NCBI GenBank assembly: GCA_937922775.1
Contig: CALAKE010000686.1
Span: 1-8,328, forward strand
DNA length: 8,328 nucleotides
Direction of reading: 5' to 3'
From: an uncultured bacterium
Lineage (GTDB): Bacteria; Acidobacteriota; UBA890
Below, one piece after another: positions 1 to 6,022 of this stretch (the first letter of the stretch is position 1; each line of letters starts with the position of its first letter). The notes beneath the pieces are model-generated. The model saw only the letters and a program-made list of their open reading frames with translations, was not told where the DNA came from and made no database searches. A program made the position numbers and the translations under genes.

Positions 1-551
1 CGGTCTGTTCGCAGCCTGAGAAATGCCTCGAACCGGTCCCCCTCCCGCCACGCCGCTGTAGGGGGCCTCTCGTAGATCGTGACACTCAGACGGGCTTGCC
101 AGGTTCGCCATTGGTTATCAATGCGGATCTGGCGGACAGACATTTCGACGATCGAGATATCGTTTGTGCATTCAGGGTCGGTGGCCAGTCGGCCGCGGAC
201 CTGCCACACGGCGCCCAATCCCCGAGGGTGATCTTCGAGAAGCCGGGCGGGGCTTCTGCTCAGGGCGATGCTGCCCAGAGTCGCCCCCGCAGTGGTGGCT
301 GCGAGGAGGGAAAGAGCAGGGGCAGCGGCTTGGGGAGCGATGAAGCTGAGGGCCGAGAGGAGAATTGCGGCTACGGCGGGCATTGCCGGCGAGAATGTCG
401 AGTGGAGGATCTCTTGGGTGCCCCACCAGGATCCCAGGAGCCATCCAGCCGAGAGAATGGGCAGGGGGGCGCGGATAGATTCAGATTGCGTACGGGCTGA
501 AGCGGGGAATCCGCAGGTCGGTGCGTCGCTGGGACGGTTCGTCAGGGCCAC
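1..551 (-). CDS. comEC: ComEC/Rec2-type DNA-uptake channel protein, N-terminal fragment (runs off left edge)
   Basis: Translating the minus strand leftwards from about 551 gives an uninterrupted frame of 183 codons to the window edge. It contains three hydrophobic segments (about residues 30-44, 56-74 and 78-97, counted from the GTG at 551). These are followed by a soluble, beta-rich stretch (about 114-183) with the sequence VWQVRGRLATDPE and, near the edge, WREGDRFEAFLRL. This layout is that of the N-terminal DUF4131 region of ComEC, the inner-membrane channel that passes single-stranded DNA into the cytoplasm during natural transformation. The competence domain and any metallo-beta-lactamase domain would lie beyond the edge. 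There is no ATG before the first membrane segment. The only standard start codon upstream of it is GTG at 551, inside the preceding gene, which implies a 71-bp same-strand overlap. The next ATG, at about residue 57, would delete the first membrane helix. The family call is an inference from layout and motif style, without a search. The start is uncertain. Confidence 0.72.
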   Translation of the reverse strand, partial: MALTNRPSDAPTCGFPASARTQSESIRAPLPILSAGWLLGSWWGTQEILHSTFSPAMPAVAAILLSALSFIAPQAAAPALSLLAATTAGATLGSIALSRSPARLLEDHPRGLGAVWQVRGRLATDPECTNDISIVEMSVRQIRIDNQWRTWQARLSVTIYERPPTAAWREGDRFEAFLRLRTD

Positions 552-1137
552 CGTCCCCGGGGAGCGCCAGAGCTTGCTCCAACTGCGTCTCGAGCACCCC
601 TGCAGCTGCGTCCAAGGATTCCGCATCCAACTCGCCGGCCTCGACGCGCACCGCGAGATGCTCGAGGGCGGTCGCTGCCTGCTCGATCGCGCGAGACGCT
701 TCGCCAGGCAGGTCGTCGGCGATGGCCCGACGGCAGGCGCGGGCGACTTCCTGAAGGTGCAGTATCGCCGGCGAGGGCTTCTGGGCGTCTCGCTGGTCTC
801 GAGACTCCTGCGATCCCGCATGGGTCCGACAGTATTCCTCCCACGTCGTCTCGACGTGCTGGGTGCAGTAGCTCAACGTGTTGAGTCGATCGGGCCTGGG
901 GCCAGAGGCGGCAAAACGATCGAAGGCTTGGTTGATGCCGCGCAGCACGACAGGCAGCGGGATTCCTTCGTCGTGCCAGCGCTGGATGAGTTGCCAATCC
1001 TTGGGCGAAAGAATCAGCGGCCCACCGCGTCGCTGGCCGAAATGCTCTTCGATGCGCTGGAAGTACTCAGTCTCCTCGCGCTCCGCCTCGGCGTTGCCGT
1101 TTCCTCCGTCCTCTGGGCTGTGAGCTCGGTACATCAT
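481..1137 (-). CDS. Conserved-looking hypothetical protein, 218 aa
   Basis: I do not recognise a named function. The protein has three visible parts. An acidic, Gly/Asn-rich N-terminus (residues 1-24) is followed by a compact, probably helical domain (about 25-105) with the motif LSPKDWQLIQRWHDEGIPL and then VVLRGINQAFDRF. After a hydrophilic linker comes a second alpha-helical, Ala/Glu-rich segment (about 124-192) that could form a helical bundle or short coiled coil. The tail is Pro/Arg-rich. There is no signal peptide and no membrane helix, so it is probably cytoplasmic. The first domain resembles short winged-helix or DnaD-like helical domains only in style, and I would not assign a DNA role on that. 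Two adjacent ATG codons mark the start (1137 and 1134), with no clear Shine-Dalgarno sequence. Its 3' end overlaps the likely comEC start, so the two are probably co-transcribed, and it diverges from the AIR synthase-related gene. A plus-strand frame lies antisense to it, but this frame reads as the more protein-like one. Confidence 0.7.
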   Translation of the reverse strand: MMYRAHSPEDGGNGNAEAEREETEYFQRIEEHFGQRRGGPLILSPKDWQLIQRWHDEGIPLPVVLRGINQAFDRFAASGPRPDRLNTLSYCTQHVETTWEEYCRTHAGSQESRDQRDAQKPSPAILHLQEVARACRRAIADDLPGEASRAIEQAATALEHLAVRVEAGELDAESLDAAAGVLETQLEQALALPGDGGPDEPSQRRTDLRIPRFSPYAI

Positions 1138-1241
1138 GCGTTCACAAAGACATCTCGGGCCGGCACGCTGGCCAGTTGCAGGTATCGGCCACCCTCAATA
1201 CGATGGCCACGGTTGTCGCATTGTCCCCCGCAGCGCAGATC

Positions 1242-2261
1242 ATGGCCACCCACTATCACGTTGGCAAGCTTCCGAACCAGGCACTAGCCAGGCTTCTGGC
1301 GGATCACTTGGAGGCGGAGGTTCCCGACATTCTCGTGGGTCCGGCCGTTGGGGAGGATGCAGCGGCAATCGATCTGGGGGACAACTGTCTGGTTGTCGCC
1401 AACGATCCCATCACCTTTGCGACGGAGGCCATCGGCCACTATGTCGTGCACGTCAACGCCAATGATGTGGCGACCATGGGTGCTCGACCACGCTGGTTTC
1501 TGGTTACGATTCTCCTGCCGCCGGAGTCGACTGACGCCCAGGTAGAAGAAATATTCGTGGACGTTTCAGCTGCCTGCCGCGAGGTGGGCGCCGCGCTCTG
1601 CGGCGGCCACACCGAAATCTGTGCCGGCCTCGAGAAGCCGCTGCTTGTCGGCACGATGATGGGCACGGTCCCCTCTGACAAGGTGCTCCGAACCGGTGCC
1701 GCGCGGCCCGGAGACGGGGTCTGGTGCACGAAGAGAGTCCCCCTCGAGGCCACCGCTCTCCTGGCGCGCGAGCAGCCCGACTGGGCTCGTGGGCATCTCG
1801 GACCGACTCGTTGGCGGCGTTGTATGGATCTGCTCCACGATCCGGGCATTTCGGTTGTGAAAGAGGCATTGGCGGCCGCCGCTGCAGGCGCTCGGTCTTT
1901 ACATGATCCTACCGAGGGCGGGCTTGCCACCGGTCTGCACGAGCTGGCCGACGCTGCTGGGGTGGGGCTCGAGATTGACCTGGGGGCCCTCCCTATGGAT
2001 GCCGACGGCATCGCGTTGTGCTCGGCGGCGGGTGTTGATCCGCTCGGAGCCCTGGCGTCGGGGGCATTGTTGATCGTGGGTTCGAGGGAGCAGGGTGCGG
2101 CCATCGAGGCCGCTGTCAGAGCGGCCGGGGTTGAATGCAAGCCGATCGGGGAGATTAGACCGGCCAGCGAGGGACGGAAGCTCGTAGACGGTGGACGGAA
2201 GATGGAGCTGCCGACATTCGCTGTCGACGAGATCGCTCGCTGGTTCAGTGAGAGTGGCTAG
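1242..2261 (+). CDS. AIR synthase-related (HypE-like) protein, PurM superfamily
   Basis: This is a 339-aa member of the PurM/AIR synthase superfamily of ATP-dependent enzymes (PurM, PurL, SelD, ThiL, HypE). Counting from the ATG at 1242, the visible motifs are GPAVGEDAAAIDLG (33-46, the acidic metal/ATP loop), NDPITFATEAIGHYVVHVNA (54-73) followed by NDVATMGARPRWF (74-86), CGGHTEIC (120-127), and HDPTEGGLATGLHELADAAG (221-240). Both the N-terminal dimerising half and the C-terminal AIRS_C half are present. It is closest in style to HypE-like proteins. However, HypE ends in the Pro-Arg-Ile-Cys tail that carries the carbamoyl/cyano group, whereas this protein ends FSESG with no cysteine, and no hyp or hydrogenase gene is nearby. 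It also lacks the Cys/Sec N-terminal loop of SelD. The substrate is therefore unknown. In-frame upstream starts exist at 1203 (ATG) and 1176 (TTG). I chose 1242 because family members usually begin a few residues before a GKLP-like motif. None of the three has a convincing ribosome binding site. Confidence 0.85.
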   Translation: MATHYHVGKLPNQALARLLADHLEAEVPDILVGPAVGEDAAAIDLGDNCLVVANDPITFATEAIGHYVVHVNANDVATMGARPRWFLVTILLPPESTDAQVEEIFVDVSAACREVGAALCGGHTEICAGLEKPLLVGTMMGTVPSDKVLRTGAARPGDGVWCTKRVPLEATALLAREQPDWARGHLGPTRWRRCMDLLHDPGISVVKEALAAAAAGARSLHDPTEGGLATGLHELADAAGVGLEIDLGALPMDADGIALCSAAGVDPLGALASGALLIVGSREQGAAIEAAVRAAGVECKPIGEIRPASEGRKLVDGGRKMELPTFAVDEIARWFSESG

Positions 2262-2314
2262 ACCGCTCGCCACACCGTCTGATCATGAATCCGCGTCTGC
2301 CTCCCGGCCCCTGG

Positions 2315-2953
2315 CTAGCGATGTTTATCTGGCGTGGGAATGCGCAGGCCGGAGGCCACCGTTGGCGGTGCGGTGCGTTCATCCGCGCCACTTTTCAGCC
2401 AGGCTGCGATCTTGTCTGATGCATCCGCGATGCGCTGGCAGCAGGCCTTACAGGTCTCGAGATCCCCACCGATCGGGTCACCGACTTCATCGGGATCAGC
2501 CACCTCTCCGCCAGGATCGGCCGTGAGGACGGTTTCTTCTTTGAGAGGGGCGAAAGATCCCAGTAGACGCACTCGATCCGCGGCACCGGGCACGAGCGCC
2601 GTGACCTCCGCAGCCTGCCGGCGTGACATCGTGAAGATGTAGTCGCTTACCATCACATCCTGGACCGTCAGCGGACTCGATCGCAGGTCGGACATATCCA
2701 GTCTTTCGACCTCCCAGACTGCGAGCTGCGCGAGAGGGCTCGGAGAATCATCTCCCATGGCGTGGGTGCCGGCAGATGAAACCTCCCAATCCGTCTCCGG
2801 CAGCCTGTCTCTCAGAAGCGCTTCGGCCATCGGACTGCGAAACAGGTTGCCAAAGCAGACCGTCAAAATGCGCCCGCGCCGATCCGCGGCCATCTCGTCT
2901 TTGCTCGTGTCCTGCTCTGCCGGGTCCTTGCTCGTCGGAAGGTTCATGGGCAT
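2315..2953 (-). CDS. Low-molecular-weight protein-tyrosine-phosphatase family protein
   Basis: This is a 212-aa cytoplasmic protein of the LMW-PTP/arsenate reductase fold. Counted from the ATG at 2953, the catalytic P-loop C-X5-R-S is VCFGNLFRSPMAEALLR (32-48), with nucleophile Cys33, Arg39 and Ser40. It is followed by the family-typical SSAGTHAMG (59-67) and DYIFTMSRRQ (104-113). The general-acid region is GDPIGG (158-163, Asp159). The usual P-loop is C-x-GNICRS, so Leu-Phe replaces Ile-Cys here. Three cysteines (168, 171, 172) sit just after the acid loop. The protein is longer than the usual roughly 150 aa: about 20 hydrophilic residues precede the alternative start at 2893 (MAADRRGR), and about 25 trail after the last helix. 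The start at 2893 would match family length better, and neither start has a clear Shine-Dalgarno. It probably dephosphorylates phosphotyrosine proteins or a small phosphoester. The typical three-cysteine arsenate reductase arrangement is not evident. It stands alone between a convergent and a divergent gene. Confidence 0.86.
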   Translation of the reverse strand: MPMNLPTSKDPAEQDTSKDEMAADRRGRILTVCFGNLFRSPMAEALLRDRLPETDWEVSSAGTHAMGDDSPSPLAQLAVWEVERLDMSDLRSSPLTVQDVMVSDYIFTMSRRQAAEVTALVPGAADRVRLLGSFAPLKEETVLTADPGGEVADPDEVGDPIGGDLETCKACCQRIADASDKIAAWLKSGADERTAPPTVASGLRIPTPDKHR

Positions 2954-3034
2954 ACCGATCGCTGACGCATGGCGGGCGTCGAGGGTGGCGGGGGATCAAG
3001 GGGGTAGTCGACGGTGGAGTCCATGGGTGCTCGT

Positions 3035-3063
3035 TTGTCCGAAATGCGAGGCCATACTAGCAT
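3035..3063 (+). promoter_or_regulatory. Candidate sigma-70-like promoter for uvrA
   Basis: TTGTCC (3035-3040) and TAGCAT (3058-3063) are separated by an ideal 17 bp. Each matches 4 of 6 consensus positions, so this is moderate support only. It would start transcription near 3070 and leave a leader of about 90 nt before the uvrA ATG. A second possible -10, TACTAT at 3098-3103, has no acceptable -35. Confidence 0.33.
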
Positions 3064-3068
3064 GGCCT
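3049..3068. repeat. Inverted repeat AGGCCAT-N6-ATGGCCT, operator-like
   Basis: The arms AGGCCAT (3049-3055) and ATGGCCT (3062-3068) are perfect complements of 7 bp around a 6-bp centre, ACTAGC. The repeat covers the -10 hexamer of the candidate uvrA promoter, which is where a dimeric repressor would block transcription. The octamer GAGGCCAT recurs as a direct copy at 3087-3094, 39 bp downstream. Its regulatory role is inferred from position and symmetry only. Confidence 0.45.
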
Positions 3069-3074
3069 GTTCGC

Positions 3075-3090
3075 CCTCCCGCGTGGGAGG
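3075..3090. repeat. Perfect GC-rich hairpin in the uvrA leader
   Basis: CCTCCC (3075-3080) and GGGAGG (3085-3090) pair perfectly around a 4-nt GCGT loop. No T-tract follows, so it is not a typical intrinsic terminator. If transcription starts upstream, it would form a stable stem in the 5' leader of uvrA, roughly 75 nt before the start codon. Confidence 0.45.
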
Positions 3091-3163
3091 CCATTGTTAC
3101 TATGCCGCTCGAGGGAGCCGATCGCCGGCGCGCTCGAACGGTGAGGGAGTAGCTCAGCCGCAG

Positions 3164-6022
3164 ATGTCTTTGTCCAAAGCCAGTGACGCTGCGAACCGAC
3201 CGATCGTCATCACCGGAGCCAGGGTCCACAATCTCAAGAATGTCGACCTCGAGATTCCGGCTCAGCGCCTCGTCGTTTTTACCGGGGTATCAGGGTCGGG
3301 AAAGTCCAGCCTTGCGTTTGACACGCTCTACGCCGAAGGACAACGCCGCTACGTCGAATCACTCTCGGCCTACGCACGACAATTCCTCGAACGGATGGAG
3401 AAGCCGGACGTCGACTCGATCAGTGGTGTTTGCCCTGCCGTGGCCATTCAGCAGCGGGTTCCTCCGCGCAGCTCCCGCTCGACCGTCGGTACGACCACGG
3501 AGCTGACTGATTACCTGCGATTGCTGTTTGCCAGGGTCGGTACCACAGTTTGCCCGAGCTGCGATCGCCCCGTTGGGGCCGACTCTCCGAGTAGTGCCGC
3601 GGATCTGCTTCTCGAGCAGGCCGAGGGGCAACGGGTCATGATCTGCTTTCCTCTGCATCTGCCGAGAAAGCAGAGCCAGCGTGCGGAGCGCTTGATGGCG
3701 CTCCTGAAGCAGGGTTTCCGGCGTCTATGGTGGGATGGTGAGGTGCGCGAGGTTGCGGCTCGACACGTTGCGGCTACGGCGAAGGAGATCGCCGGTATCA
3801 ATGGCGAGGTTCTCGTGGACCGTCTGCGGCTCGCGCCAGAGAACCGAGAACGTCTGCTTGATTCTCTCGAGATCGCGTTCCGCGAAGGGGATGGTCGCGC
3901 CGTAACTCACATCGTTCAGGTCAGTGAGGACGGCACCGATTCGACACCCGACTCTCATCCTTTTGACAGGCGCTTCCGATGTGCCCACTGCGATCGAGAC
4001 TTCCTGCGTCCGGAGCCACGACTGTTTTCGTTCAACAATCCCTACGGTGCCTGCCCGGAGTGCAAGGGGTTTGGGAATATCATCGAGATCGACATCGACA
4101 AGGTCATCCCCGACAAAACCCTCTCGATCGCCGAGGGTGCGATCGAGCCGTGGACCAAGCCGAGCAGAGGACGGCTGCGCCGGCGCCTCGAGGAGTTCTG
4201 TGAGAACGAGAGAATCCCGATGGACATCCCTTGGCAGTCACTCAAGGACGGCCAGCGGCAGGCCATCTTGGAAGGGGGCAAAGGCTACGCGGGAGTATGG
4301 AAGTTCTTCGACCGCCTGCGGCGCAAGAAATACAGGATGCACGTCAGGGTCCTTCTCGCACGTTACCGAGGATACGTGCCCTGTCCTGCCTGCCACGGCA
4401 CGCGTCTGCGCCCCGAGGCCCTCGCTATTCAGGTCGGTCATACGACGCTGCCCCAGATCACCTCGATGAGCATCGATGAGGCGGACGACTTCTTCTTCCG
4501 CCTGCAGCTTTCGTCGGGAGAACAGCAGATCGCTGCCCGCCTGCTCGAAGAACTGGGTGGGCGGCTTCGCTATCTCGTGGAGGTCGGTCTCGGCTATCTC
4601 ACACTCGACCGGCTGACTGGAACCCTGTCAGGAGGCGAGGCCCAACGTATCAACCTCGCCACCTGTCTCGGCTCCGCGCTGGTGGGCGCGATGTATGTGC
4701 TCGACGAGCCCAGCATCGGGCTGCACGCGCGCGACAACGACCGCCTCATCGGCATACTGAAAAGACTCAGGGATCTCGGCAACAGCGTGCTGGTCGTGGA
4801 GCACGATCGCGGCATGATCGAGGTCGCCGACCACGTCGTCGATCTGGGGCCCGGCGCCGGGGTGCAAGGCGGCGAGGTTGTTTTCGAGGGATCTCCCGAC
4901 CAGCTGCGCCAGGCAGACAGTTCGATAACGGGAGCATACCTGCGTGGTGATCGGCATGTTGCTGAACCGCCGCGGCGGCGACCGCCGAACGGGACCCTGG
5001 AGATCGTCGGAGCCACCGAGCACAACTTGAAGGACATTACGGTGAGTATCCCCTTGGGGCTTTTGTGCTGCATCACGGGGGTTTCTGGATCGGGGAAGAG
5101 CACTCTCGTCCACGACGTTCTGTTCGCCGGTCTCAAGCAGCGGCTGGGGGCCTGGAAGCACAAAGTGGGTGCGCACCAGCGGATCGAGGGTGCAGACCAG
5201 GTCAAACAAGTTGTGCTCGTCGATCAGTCGCCGATCGGCCGCACGCCGCGATCGAATCCCGTCACCTACGCGAAGGCCTTCGACGGGATCAGGAGTGCCT
5301 TCGCCGGCACGCGCGAGGCACGGGCACGCGGATACGGCCCGGGTCACTTCTCTTTCAATGTCGCGGGTGGTCGATGCGAAGCATGCCAGGGTAACGGCGA
5401 GGTCGTCGTGGAGATGCAGTTCCTCCCGGACGTGCGCCTGCCGTGCGAGGAGTGCGAGGGTAGCCGCTATCGCCGTGAGATCCTCGACATCCGCTATCGC
5501 AACAAGACGATCAGCGAGGTGCTCCAGTTCACCATCAGCGAGGCTCGACGGTTCTTTTCGGATGTCCGCAGGGTTAACGATCGTCTCAAGGTGCTCGAAG
5601 ATGTCGGTCTCGGGTACTTGCGCCTGGGACAGCCGTCGACAACCTTGTCCGGGGGTGAGGCACAACGCTTGAAGCTAGCGGCACATTTGATCGAGGGCGC
5701 CGGCGCCGGGACTCTCTACCTCTTCGACGAGCCCACAACCGGTCTGCATTTCGACGACATCGCCAAGCTTCTGTTCGCCCTCAACCGGCTCATCGATTCG
5801 GGGGCCTCGGTGGCGGTCATCGAGCACAATCTCGATTTCCTGAAGACCGCCGACTGGGTGATCGACCTCGGCCCCGAGGGTGGAGATGCGGGTGGCATGG
5901 TTGTCGCCGAGGGCATCCCCGAGGAGATCATCGAGGTAGGAATCTCGTACACGGGTAGGTATCTACGCCAGGTGCTGAGTCAGGAGGCTTGCGGCGGGAA
6001 ATCGCCGACCTGTCGCAAGTAG
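3164..6022 (+). CDS. uvrA: Excinuclease ABC subunit UvrA
   Basis: UvrA is the damage-recognition ATPase of nucleotide excision repair. A dimer finds distorted DNA, loads UvrB and then leaves. From the ATG at 3164 the protein is 952 aa, the usual length. In order it shows Walker A1 GVSGSGKSS (41-49), a first Zn pair CPSC (130-133), and the UvrB-binding region (about 140-250, with RKQSQRAERLMALLKQGFRR). Next come a Zn module CAHC-X20-CPEC (273-300), CPACHGTRLRPEAL (407-420), ABC signature LSGGEAQR (488-495) and Walker B VLDEPSIGLH (512-521). The second half has Walker A2 GVSGSGKST (639-647), the damage-sensing Zn finger CEAC-X19-CEEC (738-764), a second LSGGEAQR (828-835) and Walker B FDEPTTGLH (854-862). 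All catalytic motifs are intact. The stretch after Walker A1 reads CPAVAIQQ where SPAIAIEQ is usual. An in-frame extension to 3014 exists, but its 50 residues look non-coding and lie over the promoter region. The 3' end overlaps aroC by 43 bp. Confidence 0.97.
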   Translation: MSLSKASDAANRPIVITGARVHNLKNVDLEIPAQRLVVFTGVSGSGKSSLAFDTLYAEGQRRYVESLSAYARQFLERMEKPDVDSISGVCPAVAIQQRVPPRSSRSTVGTTTELTDYLRLLFARVGTTVCPSCDRPVGADSPSSAADLLLEQAEGQRVMICFPLHLPRKQSQRAERLMALLKQGFRRLWWDGEVREVAARHVAATAKEIAGINGEVLVDRLRLAPENRERLLDSLEIAFREGDGRAVTHIVQVSEDGTDSTPDSHPFDRRFRCAHCDRDFLRPEPRLFSFNNPYGACPECKGFGNIIEIDIDKVIPDKTLSIAEGAIEPWTKPSRGRLRRRLEEFCENERIPMDIPWQSLKDGQRQAILEGGKGYAGVWKFFDRLRRKKYRMHVRVLLARYRGYVPCPACHGTRLRPEALAIQVGHTTLPQITSMSIDEADDFFFRLQLSSGEQQIAARLLEELGGRLRYLVEVGLGYLTLDRLTGTLSGGEAQRINLATCLGSALVGAMYVLDEPSIGLHARDNDRLIGILKRLRDLGNSVLVVEHDRGMIEVADHVVDLGPGAGVQGGEVVFEGSPDQLRQADSSITGAYLRGDRHVAEPPRRRPPNGTLEIVGATEHNLKDITVSIPLGLLCCITGVSGSGKSTLVHDVLFAGLKQRLGAWKHKVGAHQRIEGADQVKQVVLVDQSPIGRTPRSNPVTYAKAFDGIRSAFAGTREARARGYGPGHFSFNVAGGRCEACQGNGEVVVEMQFLPDVRLPCEECEGSRYRREILDIRYRNKTISEVLQFTISEARRFFSDVRRVNDRLKVLEDVGLGYLRLGQPSTTLSGGEAQRLKLAAHLIEGAGAGTLYLFDEPTTGLHFDDIAKLLFALNRLIDSGASVAVIEHNLDFLKTADWVIDLGPEGGDAGGMVVAEGIPEEIIEVGISYTGRYLRQVLSQEACGGKSPTCRK
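5980..6022. other. 43-bp tail-to-tail overlap of uvrA and aroC
   Basis: The uvrA stop codon (6020-6022) lies inside aroC, and the aroC stop lies inside uvrA at 5980-5982. Both reading frames continue with family-like sequence almost to the overlap. There is no room for a conventional intrinsic terminator between the genes, so convergent transcripts probably overlap. Confidence 0.9.

Larger units (their letters stand above)
2954..3163. promoter_or_regulatory. Divergent intergenic region upstream of uvrA and the phosphatase gene
   Basis: This is the longest gap between genes in the window. It holds a candidate uvrA promoter, a 7-bp inverted repeat lying across its -10, a perfect GC-rich hairpin, and a repeated GAGGCCAT octamer, each listed separately. 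A purine-rich stretch, GAGGGAG at 3143-3149, is the only Shine-Dalgarno-like sequence before the uvrA ATG and is rather far from it (14 nt). I see no match to the E. coli LexA consensus (CTGT-N8-ACAG) or to the Gram-positive GAAC-N4-GTTC box. LexA sites of other lineages cannot be excluded by eye. Confidence 0.5.

Noticed and set aside
268..1287. A long plus-strand open frame (339 codons) across comEC and the hypothetical gene
   Set aside because: Its translation is Arg/Pro/Ser-rich with no recognisable domain, and it lies antisense to two frames with protein-like composition and, for comEC, membrane helices. It is a typical GC-rich shadow frame.
1242..2261. Calling the AIR synthase-related gene hypE or selD
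   Set aside because: The C-terminal Cys of HypE and the N-terminal Cys/Sec loop of SelD are both missing, and there are no partner genes.
2262..2314. Possible bidirectional terminator between the convergent AIR synthase-related and phosphatase genes
   Set aside because: I found no stable stem with a T-tract in these 53 bp.
2354..2376. Small hairpin CACCG-TTGG-CGGTG near the end of the phosphatase gene
   Set aside because: It is short, lies inside the coding sequence and has no T-tract, so it is expected by chance in GC-rich DNA.
3014..3163. 50-residue N-terminal extension of UvrA
   Set aside because: The sequence is low-complexity and unlike UvrA. It covers the hairpin and inverted repeat, and the family begins a few residues before ITGARVHNLKNVDL, which fits ATG 3164.
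4628..5665. A 345-codon minus-strand open frame inside uvrA
   Set aside because: It is antisense to the second half of an unambiguous UvrA and has no motifs of its own.
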